NCBI RefSeq assembly: GCF_009469765.1
Contig: NZ_SSSQ01000002.1
Location: 310,001-374,000 of the forward strand
DNA from: Dechloromonas hortensis
GTDB taxonomy: Bacteria > Pseudomonadota > Gammaproteobacteria > Burkholderiales > Rhodocyclaceae
Direction: 5' to 3'
DNA length: 64,000 nt
Part shown: one piece after another, positions 43,446-52,554 of the stretch
Numbering within the stretch: position 1 is the first letter of the stretch
How the letters are laid out: the number at the start of each line of letters is the position of its first letter
Notes under the pieces: model-generated
The model's database searches: none
Seen by the model: only the letters and a program-made list of their open reading frames with translations
What the model was told of the DNA's origin: nothing
Translations under genes and position numbers: made by a program

Positions 43446-44690
43446 TCAGGCGGCGACCGTATCGCTCCCGCTCAGGCGCTGGACGATCAGGCTGCCGACC
43501 ATGTCGCCCTCGACATTGACGGCTGTGCGGACAGTGTCGAGGATGCGGTCAATCGGCAGCAGGATGGCGATGGCGGCACTGGGCAGGCCGACCGACTCGA
43601 GAACCAGCACCATGCTCAGCATGCCGACGCTCGGGATGCCGGGGGCGCCGATGGCGCCGAGCATGGCAACGAAGAAGATGATCGCCTGACTGGCGATGTC
43701 GAGTTCGATGCCGGCCAGGCGGGCGACGAAGAGGGCGGCCGCCGCTTCGTACAAGGCCGTGCCATCCATGTTGACAGTGGCGCCGAGCGGCACGACGAAG
43801 TTGGCGATATCCTTTTTGACGTGTAGATGCTGCTCGGTGCAGCGCAACGTGATGGGTAGCGTGGCCGAACTTGAACTGGTGGCAAAGGCGGTGATCAGCG
43901 CTTCACGGGCGCCGCGCCAGAAGTGTAACGGCGACATGCGGGTCACGATGTAGAGCAGCAGCGGCAGGACGATGACGCCGTGGAACAGCGTGCTGCCGAT
44001 GACAACGCCGATGAAGTGGAGCAGGCTGCCGAGCAGGGCGGCGTTCTGGCTGGCGACCAGTTGCAGCAGCAGGGCGGCGATACCGAGCGGCGCCAGGCGC
44101 ATGATCCAGCCGACGATCATTAGGCAAAGCTCCTGCAATTCCTGGATCAGCAGGCGCAGGTTGCGATAGCGCTCGCCGCCGACGACCAGCGCAATGCCGA
44201 GGAAGAGGGCGATGATGACAATGGCCAGCATATCGCCCTGGGCCAGTGCCTTGAACGGATTCTGGAACAGGCCATGGAGGAACTGGGCGATGTATTCAGG
44301 CAGCGGCATCTGTCGTGCCTGAAAATTCCTGGTGGCCTCGGCAAACATCTCCAGTTGCATGCCCTTGCCCGGTTCGAACAGGTGCGCCGCGCCGAAGCCG
44401 ATCAGGATGGCCAGCGCCATCGACAGGCTGAAGAAGGCGAGGGTCGTGATCCAGACCCGGTGCATCTTCTGGTTGGCGCGCAGATTGGCGACACCGACGA
44501 CAATCGAGGCGAAGATCAGCGGCACCAGCACCATGCGCAGCAGGTCGAGAAACAGCGTGCCGAGCAGCTTGGCGCCATACAGGGTGTCCTGACGCAGCGC
44601 TGCCGATCCAGCAATATTCAGCCAGAGGCCACCGGCAATGCCGAGCAGGCAACCGATCAGGATCTGGCTATTCAGTGAGAGGCGGGGCAT
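43446..44690 (-). CDS. Dicarboxylate/amino acid:cation symporter (DAACS family)
   Basis: A 414-residue membrane protein of the GltP/DctA/GltT fold. Key blocks: TAFATSSSSATLPITLRCTEQH (serine-rich hairpin loop), VPLGATVNMDGTALYEA, GAIGAPGIPSVGMLSMVLVLESVGLP, and DRILDTVRTAVNVEGD. It imports glutamate, aspartate or C4-dicarboxylates with Na+ or H+. The start MPRLSLNSQ is chosen. It converges with the tail-tube gene with four bases between stops. Confidence 0.93.
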   Translation of the reverse strand: MPRLSLNSQILIGCLLGIAGGLWLNIAGSAALRQDTLYGAKLLGTLFLDLLRMVLVPLIFASIVVGVANLRANQKMHRVWITTLAFFSLSMALAILIGFGAAHLFEPGKGMQLEMFAEATRNFQARQMPLPEYIAQFLHGLFQNPFKALAQGDMLAIVIIALFLGIALVVGGERYRNLRLLIQELQELCLMIVGWIMRLAPLGIAALLLQLVASQNAALLGSLLHFIGVVIGSTLFHGVIVLPLLLYIVTRMSPLHFWRGAREALITAFATSSSSATLPITLRCTEQHLHVKKDIANFVVPLGATVNMDGTALYEAAAALFVARLAGIELDIASQAIIFFVAMLGAIGAPGIPSVGMLSMVLVLESVGLPSAAIAILLPIDRILDTVRTAVNVEGDMVGSLIVQRLSGSDTVAA

Positions 44691-44790
44691 GGTTGTTTTT
44701 CTATGAACAAGTCGGCCGTATTCTATCCGCCCGCTGCTGCGTTGCCGCGCAGGGCGCAGGCTGGCATCATGACCGGCCATTCGACAGGGA

Positions 44791-44825
44791 GCTGAAATTG
44801 AACGATTTTGCCGGGTTGACCGCAG
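44791..44825 (-). repeat. Uptake-signal-like repeat, variant copy at the MazG-like start
   Basis: Minus-strand core CTGCGGTCAAC (plus-strand GTTGACCGCAG, 44815-44825), one change from the exact form, then CCGGC, AAAATC, GTTC and AATTTC. Confidence 0.55.
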
Positions 44826-45172
44826 CATTGCTGGAATTCCGCGACGCCCGCGATTGGCGGCAGTTTCATTCGCTGCGCAACCTGATCACCTCGCTCAATC
44901 TCGAAGCCGCCGAATTGCTCGAATTGACGCAGTGGAAGAGCGATGCCGAAATCGACGCCTTGCCGGCCGAGGCGAAAACCGCTGAAGCGCTGCGCGACGA
45001 ATGCGCCGATATCCTGCTTTATCTGCTGCTGATCGCCGATACGGCCGGCATCGATCTGGCCGAAGCGGCCCGCGCCAAACTACTCAAGAATGCCGCCAAA
45101 TACCCGGTGGACCAGGCCTACGGCTCACGGGCGAAATATACGGAGCTGGGCACGGCAACCAAAAGCCGCTGA
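44798..45172 (+). CDS. MazG-like nucleotide pyrophosphohydrolase
   Basis: A 124-residue all-alpha NTP pyrophosphohydrolase of the MazG/dCTPase type. Metal-binding motif residues are in NLEAAELLELTQWKS and DECADILLYLLLIADTAGIDL. The tail KNAAKYPVDQAYGSRAKYTEL is typical of short MazG-like proteins that clean up non-canonical nucleotides. The start is TTG with GGGAG before it; no other start keeps the conserved N-terminus. A variant uptake-like repeat covers the first codons. Confidence 0.86.
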   Translation: MNDFAGLTAALLEFRDARDWRQFHSLRNLITSLNLEAAELLELTQWKSDAEIDALPAEAKTAEALRDECADILLYLLLIADTAGIDLAEAARAKLLKNAAKYPVDQAYGSRAKYTELGTATKSR

Positions 45173-45394
45173 GTTCGGCGGCGGAGGTGGCGAGCTACCC
45201 TGCTGACGTGGGTAGCTCGAATTGGCTAGATCGAATTTTCATTCGTCATCTATGCCATTTAACTGCGATAATGCCGGTCGCTTGGCGGGGCGTGCGCCCG
45301 AAATGGGATTTTCCGCCCGGCCAGGATAACGCCGCCAACGGCTTGCCATCGACGGCAAGTATCGATTCTCCCCGCCCTGACTGTTCCTGTTGCG

Positions 45395-47137
45395 ATGAGC
45401 CTGTTCAATTATCTATCCCTACGCCAGTGGCTGACGCTGCCTTATATCGCGCTGGTCTTCAGTGTCGCCCTGCTGATTGGCGGCCTGTCCTACCGGACCG
45501 GTAGCCAGACGGTCGATACCGTGGCCAATCACCTGCTGCTCGAAACCGTCGCCCGCATCGGGCAGGCCATCGACCGGCATGTGGTGGGCTCGGGCGCCGT
45601 ACTCGAAGCGGCCTTCCCGAACGGCATGGCGGCGCCCGACTCGATCGTCGGCGAATTGGACACCTTGCGGACGCGCTTCTGGATCGCCACTTCCTTGCAC
45701 CTGGACCCGAACAACTATGTTTATTACGGCAACCTGCGCGGCGAGTTTTTCGGTCTATGGCGCTTCAACGTGCAGGACGCCGAGTTGCGGATCAAGCGCC
45801 AGGCCGAAAAGCCGCGCCAGATTTACCGTTTTTCGGGGATCAACGGAGCGCTGTCGGCACCGGACAGCGAAGAGAAGATGTTCGAACCGCGCGCCCGTCC
45901 CTGGTACAAGGCCGGCGAAAGCAACAATTCCCACACCTGGACATCGATCTACATCGATTTTCGCAACGCCGAACTGGTCGCGACCCGGGCTCGCCGTGTC
46001 CTCGACGGGCAGGGCGGCTTTCAGGGGGTCGTCGCCACCGACCTGTCGCTCAAGCGGCTCAACGAGTTTGTCCGCCGGCTCAGCGTCAGCGCCAATGCGG
46101 TGGCTTTCATCATCGAGCCGGACGGCAAGCTGATCGCCTCGTCGCGCAGCCCGAATATCGCCATCCAGCCGGATGGCACCAGTGCCCGGATCAATGCGGC
46201 GGAGAGCGACAGCGCGCTGCAGCGGGCGGCCTATGCCGAGGTGCAGCAACACCTGGCGACGGCGCCGCGGATCGATAGCCCGATCAACCGGCGTTTCGAC
46301 GGCCCGGACAACGAAGCGGTCGAACTGGCTTTCGATCGTGTCCGCGACGATGCCGGGTTGGACTGGATCATTGCCGTGGCGGTGCCGCGCAGCGATTTCA
46401 TGCAGGGGGTGACCGCCAATGTCCAGCGCGCCGCGCTGATCGGCCTGCTGGCGGCCGTTGCCGCCGTGATGCTCGGCTTGGGCGTGCTTGAATGGGTCGG
46501 CCGCGATTTGCGGCGCCTGACGCGGGCGGCAGAGGAAGTCGGCGAAGGGCGTCTGGAAGTCGCGCTCGACGTCCAGCGCAACGATGAAATCGGCGTTCTG
46601 GCCAATACCTTCCGCCAGATGCAGCACCGCCTGAGTACCGATGCGCTGACTGGCCTCGACAACCGGGATGTCATGCTGCGCCAGATCAGACGGCGCATCC
46701 AGTACGGGCGCCGGGCCGGGGATGCCAAATCCTTTGCCGTCCTTTTCGTCGATCTCAACAACTTCAAGCTGATCAATGACCATTTCGGTCACGATGCCGG
46801 TGACCGGACGCTGCTCGAAATCAGCCAGCGCCTGCGCGATGCGACCCGGTCCGACGACCGCGTCGCCCGTTATGCCGGCGACGAGTTCGTGCTGATGATC
46901 AACGATATTCCGTCAAGGGAAATTGCCGAGCAGGTCCGTCGGCAAGTCGAGGTGGCGCTCAGCCAGCCGCTGCAGACGGTCGATCTGTCGTTGCTGCCGG
47001 CCGGCATGCCAACCGGCGGTGCGGTGGGGATGGCCTTCTACCCGGAGGATGGCGATACTGCCGAGCAGTTGATCAAGTACGGCGACCGCGACATGTACGC
47101 GCGCAAGGGCGGCCGGCTGGAGACAGTGAGCGCCTGA
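45395..47137 (+). CDS. Membrane diguanylate cyclase with Cache-type sensor, HAMP and GGDEF
   Basis: A 580-residue protein. A first membrane helix (LPYIALVFSVALLIGGLSY) leads to a periplasmic dCache-like sensor of about 320 residues (FEPRARPWYKAGESNNSHTWTSIYIDF). A second membrane helix, a HAMP domain (RRLTRAAEEVGEGRLEVALDVQRNDEIGVLANTF) and a GGDEF domain follow. The active-site motif reads RYAGDEF, an accepted functional variant. It should convert an extracytoplasmic signal into cyclic di-GMP. No neighbour points to the ligand. Confidence 0.92.
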   Translation: MSLFNYLSLRQWLTLPYIALVFSVALLIGGLSYRTGSQTVDTVANHLLLETVARIGQAIDRHVVGSGAVLEAAFPNGMAAPDSIVGELDTLRTRFWIATSLHLDPNNYVYYGNLRGEFFGLWRFNVQDAELRIKRQAEKPRQIYRFSGINGALSAPDSEEKMFEPRARPWYKAGESNNSHTWTSIYIDFRNAELVATRARRVLDGQGGFQGVVATDLSLKRLNEFVRRLSVSANAVAFIIEPDGKLIASSRSPNIAIQPDGTSARINAAESDSALQRAAYAEVQQHLATAPRIDSPINRRFDGPDNEAVELAFDRVRDDAGLDWIIAVAVPRSDFMQGVTANVQRAALIGLLAAVAAVMLGLGVLEWVGRDLRRLTRAAEEVGEGRLEVALDVQRNDEIGVLANTFRQMQHRLSTDALTGLDNRDVMLRQIRRRIQYGRRAGDAKSFAVLFVDLNNFKLINDHFGHDAGDRTLLEISQRLRDATRSDDRVARYAGDEFVLMINDIPSREIAEQVRRQVEVALSQPLQTVDLSLLPAGMPTGGAVGMAFYPEDGDTAEQLIKYGDRDMYARKGGRLETVSA

Positions 47138-47172
47138 GCAAAGCGGGCCGGGTAGTCAGCCCGGCCGTACGA

Positions 47173-48018
47173 TCAGGCTGACTGGCTTTCCAGCGTGTAT
47201 TTCGCACCGTCGCCCTGGGCCAGCAGTTTGGCCAGTTGGGGCAGCGTTTCGTGCAGTTTCTTTTCCAGCGTCCACGGCGGGTTGATGATGAACATGCCGC
47301 TACCGTTCATGCCGAAGCCGTCTTTCGACGGGGCGCAGACTTCCAGCGTCGCATGCAGCCAGTTGGTGGCGCCCAGGCCTTTCAGCTTGCCCGGCAACTG
47401 CCGCGATTCCAGCTTGGACAACATCGGATACCACAGCGCGTAGGTGCCGGTGGCAAAGCGCTTCAGGGCTTCCTGCAAGCCCTTGACCACGTTGCTGTAA
47501 TCGCTCTTCGTCTCGTAGGAGGGGTCGATGAGGACCAGCGCGCGGCGCGGCGGCGGCGGCAGGATGGCTTTCAGGCCGACGAAGCCGTCGCTGGCATTGA
47601 CGGTGACCTGGCGCCCGGCCGTCTTGAAGCATTCCTGCAGCAGCTTGAGATCGGTGCTGTGCAGTTCGTAGAGGCGCAGGCGATCGCTTTCGCGCAGCAA
47701 CTGGCTGGCCAGCCACGGCGAGCCCGGATAGTGGCGCAACTGGCCATCCGGGTTGAGCATCTTGACGAAATCCAGATAGTTTTGCGCCGCCGGCGGCAGG
47801 CCCTTGGCCTCCCACAGACGGCCGACGCCGTCGCGATATTCGCCGAGCTTGCTGGCGTGCGCAGATTCCAGCGCATAGCGGCCGGCACCGGCGTGGGTGT
47901 CGATGATCCAGAATGGCGCCGGTTTCTCGCCCATGTATTCGGCGATCTGGATCAGGATGAGGTGTTTCAGCACGTCGGCATGGTTGCCGGCGTGAAAGGC
48001 ATGACGATAACTGAGCAT
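47173..48018 (-). CDS. rlmJ: 23S rRNA (adenine(2030)-N6)-methyltransferase RlmJ
   Basis: A 281-residue SAM-dependent methyltransferase that modifies A2030 in 23S rRNA. It starts with MLSYRHAFHAGNHADVLKH, has IIDTHAGAGRYAL for SAM binding and LIDPSYETKSDYSNV as catalytic DPxY-type motif. The near-C-terminal GSGMFIINPPWTLEKKL matches the family. Length normal. Confidence 0.95.
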   Translation of the reverse strand: MLSYRHAFHAGNHADVLKHLILIQIAEYMGEKPAPFWIIDTHAGAGRYALESAHASKLGEYRDGVGRLWEAKGLPPAAQNYLDFVKMLNPDGQLRHYPGSPWLASQLLRESDRLRLYELHSTDLKLLQECFKTAGRQVTVNASDGFVGLKAILPPPPRRALVLIDPSYETKSDYSNVVKGLQEALKRFATGTYALWYPMLSKLESRQLPGKLKGLGATNWLHATLEVCAPSKDGFGMNGSGMFIINPPWTLEKKLHETLPQLAKLLAQGDGAKYTLESQSA

Positions 48019-48173
48019 TGGGCGGGGAACTTAGAGGGGAAATGGATCCAGAGCGAAGAATTTTAGCCCTTCGCCGGCTTCAATGCATTTTTCGATTGGC
48101 CGGGGCGAGGCGCGGCCAACCGATTTGCCGGCAATTTCTGTGAGCTTTGGCCGAGCTTGCGTATACTTGGCCG

Positions 48174-48533
48174 ATGGACCTCTACGAATTACTCGCCCTC
48201 ATTCTGCTGCTGGGGGGCGTCTGGCTGTGGCTCGACAGCCTGAAAACGCGCGAAATCGGCATGCAGGCAGCGCAGCAGGCCTGCGCCGAGGAGGGTCTGC
48301 AGTTTCTCGATGAAACCGTCGTCATCAGCAGCTTCCGGCCGGCCCGCGATGACGAGGGCCGTCTTCAATTGCGCCGCATCTACAGCTTCGAATATAGCGA
48401 CACCGGCGACAACCGGCGTTCCGGCAGCGTCAGCATGCTCGGTCACCGCGTCGAGATGCTGCACGTTCGCCCCAACCTTTACGTGGTCCCGTCGGCCACC
48501 CAATCACCGAATTCTCATGACACCTTCCATTGA
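48174..48533 (+). CDS. DUF3301 family protein
   Basis: A 119-residue protein with one N-terminal membrane helix (LYELLALILLLGGVWLWLDSL), then KTREIGMQAAQQACAEEGLQFLDETVVISSF and YSFEYSDTGDNRRSGSVSMLGHRVEMLHVRP. These match the uncharacterised DUF3301 family. The C-terminus overlaps the mutarotase start by 17 bp, so the two are translated from one transcript. Function unknown. Confidence 0.88.
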   Translation: MDLYELLALILLLGGVWLWLDSLKTREIGMQAAQQACAEEGLQFLDETVVISSFRPARDDEGRLQLRRIYSFEYSDTGDNRRSGSVSMLGHRVEMLHVRPNLYVVPSATQSPNSHDTFH

Positions 48534-49365
48534 AGCAATCGAATTTCACGGCATCGCCGCCCTGCGTTTGAACGGGCCGAAGGGCTCGGTCGCCATTATC
48601 AGCAAGTTGGGCGCCCAGGTGCTTTCCTGGAAAACGCCGGATGGCCGCGAGCGCCTGTTTCTTTCCGAGCGGGCCGTCTTCGATGGCAGTGTTGCGATTC
48701 GCGGCGGCATTCCGGTCTGCTTTCCGCAGTTTGCCAATACCGGCGACCTGCCCAAGCACGGCTTCGTGCGCAACCGCGAATGGACGGTCAATGCCGAACG
48801 TTGCGGTGACGATTACGCGCTGGTCACGCTGGAATTGGCCGATGACGAGGCGACACGCGCCCTCTGGCCACACAGCTTTCTCGCCGAACTGACGCTGATG
48901 CTGGAAGCCGACCGCATCGACATCGAATTGAGCATCACCAACACCGGGGGGGCGCCCTTTGCGTTCACCGGGGCCTTGCATTCGTACCTGCGGGTGACCC
49001 AGGTCGAGGATGCCGCAATCGAGGGACTGTACGGCTACGACTACCGCGATGCGGTCAATGATGATGCGGAGCGGCGCGAAACCGGTACCGAATTGGTCGT
49101 CGAAAGCGAGGTCGACCGCGTCTATTTCGACGTCAAGCGCCCGCAGTTGCTGAAGGCCGGCAATCTCAGCCTGGGTATCCAGAGCCAGGGCTTTCCCGAT
49201 GTCGTGGTCTGGAATCCCTGGGTCGAGCGCTGCGCCGAACTCAAGGACATGCCGGTGGATGGCTGGCGGCACATGCTGTGCGTCGAGGCGGCGGCCGTGC
49301 GCGAGCCGGTGCAGTTGCCGGCCGGCGAGGAGTGGTACGGCCGGCAGACGCTGGTCGCCGTCTAA
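48517..49365 (+). CDS. D-hexose-6-phosphate mutarotase (YeaD-like)
   Basis: A 282-residue galactose-mutarotase-fold enzyme. Typical blocks are SKLGAQVLSWKTPDGRERLFLSERAVFDGSVAIRGGIPVCFPQF, PKHGFVRNREW with the active-site His, and FTGALHSYLRV. The catalytic Glu lies near the C-terminus in CVEAAAVREPVQL. It interconverts alpha and beta anomers of hexose 6-phosphates. Confidence 0.93.
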   Translation: MTPSIEAIEFHGIAALRLNGPKGSVAIISKLGAQVLSWKTPDGRERLFLSERAVFDGSVAIRGGIPVCFPQFANTGDLPKHGFVRNREWTVNAERCGDDYALVTLELADDEATRALWPHSFLAELTLMLEADRIDIELSITNTGGAPFAFTGALHSYLRVTQVEDAAIEGLYGYDYRDAVNDDAERRETGTELVVESEVDRVYFDVKRPQLLKAGNLSLGIQSQGFPDVVVWNPWVERCAELKDMPVDGWRHMLCVEAAAVREPVQLPAGEEWYGRQTLVAV

Positions 49366-49476
49366 CCCGGGCGCAGCGGGCGGGGCAACTTTGTCGCAAA
49401 GCTGACCGGGCTGGCGCAGCCAAGTCCCTGATTCTGCTGGCCGGGGGCGTGGTCCTGCTTTTGCTTGCGCTGAAGT

Positions 49477-50133
49477 ATGGATGCCGCCCCTCACTCCCCT
49501 CATCATTCGCGCAATGCGCTGGCGCAATTCTCGCAACTCGGCTTTGAGCGTCGGGAGTTGGCCAAGGGCTGCCTGTTGTCGACGCCGACCGTACGCCGGG
49601 ATCAGGTTTTCATCGTGCACAGCGGCCGTTTGCGCGTCTATCTGGCCGGTGAGAACCGCGAACTGAGCCTCAGTTTTCTTGAGCCTGGCGATATCTACAC
49701 CACGCACACACCGACCTATGTCGAAGCGGTGGCGCCCAGCACGCTGCTCTTGATGGAGACGGCGGCCTTTGCCCGCAAACTGGCCAGCGATCCGTCGATC
49801 ACGCCGGTGATGATGCGGGTGCTCGGCCGCTTGCTGGCCAATGCGGTCAACCTGGTCGAGGACCTCGCTTTCCGCGAAGTGCCGGCCCGCCTCGCCCGCT
49901 TTCTGCTCGGGTTGGCCGACCGGCGAGGCATCGTCACCGACGAGGGGTGGCTGATTCCGCTCGATCTCGGCATGGAAGACATCGCCAGCCTGCTCGGCAC
50001 GACGCGGCAAACCGTCTCACTGCTGATCAACCAATGGACCCGCGAAGGCGTACTGCAACGGCAGGGCCGCCGGCGCCTGCTGGTCCGCTCGCTGGCGGCC
50101 CTCGCCGAGCGCTGTCCCGACCCCGCAGCCTGA
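49477..50133 (+). CDS. CooA-like (Crp/Fnr-family) regulator, probable CO sensor
   Basis: A 218-residue Crp/Fnr-family protein. The sensor half aligns with Rhodospirillum rubrum CooA as I recall it: AKGCLLSTPT, VFIVHSGRLRVYLAGENRELSLSFLEPGDIY, then H77 in TTHTPTYVEA. H77 is the CooA heme ligand in the reduced state. The ferric-state ligand C75 is Thr here, as in CooAs that do not use Cys. A long dimer helix and the HTH EDIASLLGTTRQTVSLLINQWTREG follow. It lies directly before cowN, with a CooA-type operator between. The heme-CO role is inference. Confidence 0.8.
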   Translation: MDAAPHSPHHSRNALAQFSQLGFERRELAKGCLLSTPTVRRDQVFIVHSGRLRVYLAGENRELSLSFLEPGDIYTTHTPTYVEAVAPSTLLLMETAAFARKLASDPSITPVMMRVLGRLLANAVNLVEDLAFREVPARLARFLLGLADRRGIVTDEGWLIPLDLGMEDIASLLGTTRQTVSLLINQWTREGVLQRQGRRRLLVRSLAALAERCPDPAA

Positions 50134-50142
50134 ACGGAAAAC

Positions 50143-50185
50143 TGTCGGCCAGCCGACGGAAAGCCGGGCGGCAAACCGCTACAGT
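50143..50185 (+). promoter_or_regulatory. CooA-type operator and class II promoter of cowN
   Basis: TGTCG-N6-CGACG (50143-50158) fits the CooA consensus TGTCA-N6-CGACA with one mismatch per arm. A -10 box TACAGT lies at 50180-50185, which puts the operator centre about 41.5 bp before the start site. That is the class II activation position used by Crp-family proteins. Confidence 0.7.
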
Positions 50186-50215
50186 GCGCTTCACTTAGTT
50201 CAAAGGGAGTGCAGC

Positions 50216-50533
50216 ATGGAAGAGATTCGAGGGACACCTGCCGCCTGCGCTTGTCGCAGTAAGACCGACCGCTACACGACTTTCGACGGAATCGATTGCG
50301 CCGGCAATGCCCGACGGGTGATGGCCTTGATCGAGCGGAACCTGCCCGGGGCCGGGCCGGAGCGCTCGTTCTGGGAATATTTCATGGCCAAGCGCCAGCC
50401 GCGCAGCGGCCCGGTGCCGGACGACCTGTTTCTGGTCCACTCATATATCAACCAGATCCGGGAACTGTTTGAAAGCTGTGCCGACGGCGAAGCGCTGCGC
50501 TTGCTGATGCAGGTCGAGGAGGAGTGTTGCTGA
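50216..50533 (+). CDS. cowN: CowN, carbon-monoxide protection factor for nitrogenase
   Basis: A 105-residue small protein: DRYTTFDGIDCAGNARRVMALIERNL, FWEYFMAKRQPRSGPVPDDLFLVHSYINQIRELFE and the CC ending. It matches the CowN family, which lets nitrogen fixation continue in the presence of CO. AAAGGGAG precedes the ATG. The adjoining CooA-like gene and operator suggest induction by CO. The N-terminal ACACRS extension is slightly longer than in the family members I recall. Confidence 0.88.
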   Translation: MEEIRGTPAACACRSKTDRYTTFDGIDCAGNARRVMALIERNLPGAGPERSFWEYFMAKRQPRSGPVPDDLFLVHSYINQIRELFESCADGEALRLLMQVEEECC

Positions 50534-50548
50534 CGGCGGCGCAAGGCC

Positions 50549-51196
50549 TTACTTGACGGCGTCCTTGACCGGTTTGTTGAGGTCGCCATCGGGCAGGTAA
50601 CCGACGCCGCCCCAGTTCGCCTGCAACAGGGCGCCGCGGTCGGTCATCTGGTACACCGAGAGCAGTGGGTTGAAGGACACGGTGCCATCGAGGACCAGGT
50701 TGTCGCCCTTGTCCTTCAGCTTGAGCGTCGCATCGCCGCTGGCTGAAACGTCGGCGCCGACCGTGCCGAAGGTGTTGAACAGCGTCTTGTCCTTGAAGAT
50801 CAGGACCTGTTTGTAGCTCTTGTAGCCGATGCCCGGGCCGGTGCCGAGGCGGGCCATTTTCATAAAGGTTTCCTGCTTGCTGCCATTGTCGACCGCGACG
50901 CCGATGCCATGGCCGGTGACCAGCAGGATGATGTTCGACTGCGAGGCGTCGAACACCGCATAGCCGACGGCTTTCCGGATTTCTTCGCGCGCTTTGGGAT
51001 GTGCCTTGAACAGTCGTTCCAGTGTCTCGTCGCGCATCTGGCGGATGCCGTCCCGCCTTTTTTGCTGCTCCTCGGCGCTGAGCGAACTGGTCGGCGACTG
51101 CTCGGTGCTGGTTTCCTTCGGGTTTTCCTCGGCCAGGGCGGGCTGGTTGGCGAACAGAAAAGCCATGCTGAGCAACAGGGATGCTTGAACTTTCAT
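50549..51196 (-). CDS. Exported SYLF/Ysc84-like lipid-binding domain protein
   Basis: A 215-residue protein with a signal peptide (first ~22 residues, ending PALA). It contains REEIRKAVGYAVFDASQSNIILLVTGHGIGVAVDNGSKQETFMKMARLGTGPGIGYKSYKQVLIFKDKTLFNTFG. This resembles SYLF/Ysc84 domains: glycine-rich beta protein that binds phosphoinositide-like lipids. Its periplasmic role is unknown. It converges with cowN. Confidence 0.78.
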   Translation of the reverse strand: MKVQASLLLSMAFLFANQPALAEENPKETSTEQSPTSSLSAEEQQKRRDGIRQMRDETLERLFKAHPKAREEIRKAVGYAVFDASQSNIILLVTGHGIGVAVDNGSKQETFMKMARLGTGPGIGYKSYKQVLIFKDKTLFNTFGTVGADVSASGDATLKLKDKGDNLVLDGTVSFNPLLSVYQMTDRGALLQANWGGVGYLPDGDLNKPVKDAVK

Positions 51197-51300
51197 GGGC
51201 GATTACCTCTCGGGATGTCGGCCGGCCAGGACTGGCAGGGATGCTGCCATCTTACACAGCCGGCATCCATCCATGCCGAATGCCCGATAAATTCAGCGGC

Positions 51301-52542
51301 TTAGCGGCTGCTTCCCTTCCAGCTGCCGACGCAGTTCTGTTTGAAGTATTTCAGGGCCCGCTCCATGTAGGCGTCGGGCATTTGCGGATCGTTGTCGGCG
51401 AGGTGGATTTCGGCATCCGGCTTCAGGTCCTGCGCCCACATCGCCTTCAGGTCTTCCCGTTGCTCGAAGGGGGCGTAGGCGTCGATGAAGGCGAGCACGG
51501 CGTTCGAGTCGAAGCCATTCGCCCGGAAGGACTGGATGATCGCCTTTGCTTCCTTGAGCAGGGCGGCCGCTTTCGGCGGGTGGCCGGTGGCGACGTTCAG
51601 GAAGATGGTGGCGAGTACGGCCGGGTCGTCGGCATCGCCTTTGGTGATGCGGACCCATTCGCGGGCGACCAGCTTGTCGTAGGCGACGACATCCTCTTCC
51701 GGCACTTCGCGGACGAAAAATGCCCCCTGCGCTTCGGCGTGCAGGATTTCATCGACTGACTTGTCCGCCGCCTTGAGGCGGGGCAGGGTGCTGTCGATGA
51801 ATTCCTGCAGCGACTGCCGGGTCAGTGCGGCAAACGCTTCCGGCGCTTCGCGCAGAAAGGCGTCGAGGCTGCTCGTCTTGTACTTGAACGACTTCTTGCG
51901 CAGCGCTTCGACCAGTTTGACGAACTGCGTCTTCGACGGCATTTCCAGGGTTTTCGGGCCGACGTAAAGCACCAGCATGGCGGAGCGGATGACTTCCTCG
52001 GCGCTGAAATTCTCGTACTCGTCCGGCTGCGTGTTGAGGCGCCGTGCCAGCCAGCGCGCGAAATCGATGCGCATCTGGTTGGCCTGGCACTGGCTGACCT
52101 GCGCCCGGTAGGTGGTCAGGCTGAGCGGGAAGGCGAAGCTGCGTTCGTTGACGAAAAGCTTCTGGGCCGCCGGGTCGGTCTGCCGGGCGTGCAGGCTGGT
52201 GTCGCCGGGCATGGCGTGCAGGCGTTTCAGCATCTCGGAGCCACCACGCGAATGCGAGAGCAGGGTGTTGTCGCGCAGCGAGAGGGCGGCGGCGCGCAGG
52301 TCGCCGTTGGTGCTGTCTTCGAGATACAGGCTGATCAGGTTGGCCATCCGCGCCACCGCCGTTTCCAGATCGGTGCGCAGGTAGGCGGTCCCGAAATGGT
52401 CGGCAATCTGGACGATCCCTTTGGGCGCATCGGCCTCGATCTTCTGCAGGTTGTCCCGGCTGAGCAGCCCGTGTTCCAGCCCGTAGCGGATGGCTTTCTC
52501 GAAGAAGGGACGGTTGTCGACAATGGCAACTGAATTTTTCAC
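51301..52542 (-). CDS. Unknown protein, last gene of the IHF/J-protein operon
   Basis: A 413-residue soluble, mainly helical protein with no family recognised. The N-terminus has FFEKAIRYGLEHGLLSRDNLQKIEADAPKGIVQIADHFGTAYLRTDLE; the middle has SQCQANQMRIDFARWLARRLNTQPDEYENFSAEEVIRSAMLVLYVG. It starts at GTG with AGGGAG at good spacing and lies 12 bp after the previous unknown gene. Operon position suggests work with the J-domain protein, possibly in protein folding or assembly. Confidence 0.78.
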   Translation of the reverse strand: MKNSVAIVDNRPFFEKAIRYGLEHGLLSRDNLQKIEADAPKGIVQIADHFGTAYLRTDLETAVARMANLISLYLEDSTNGDLRAAALSLRDNTLLSHSRGGSEMLKRLHAMPGDTSLHARQTDPAAQKLFVNERSFAFPLSLTTYRAQVSQCQANQMRIDFARWLARRLNTQPDEYENFSAEEVIRSAMLVLYVGPKTLEMPSKTQFVKLVEALRKKSFKYKTSSLDAFLREAPEAFAALTRQSLQEFIDSTLPRLKAADKSVDEILHAEAQGAFFVREVPEEDVVAYDKLVAREWVRITKGDADDPAVLATIFLNVATGHPPKAAALLKEAKAIIQSFRANGFDSNAVLAFIDAYAPFEQREDLKAMWAQDLKPDAEIHLADNDPQMPDAYMERALKYFKQNCVGSWKGSSR

Positions 52543-52554
52543 GTCATCACTCCC

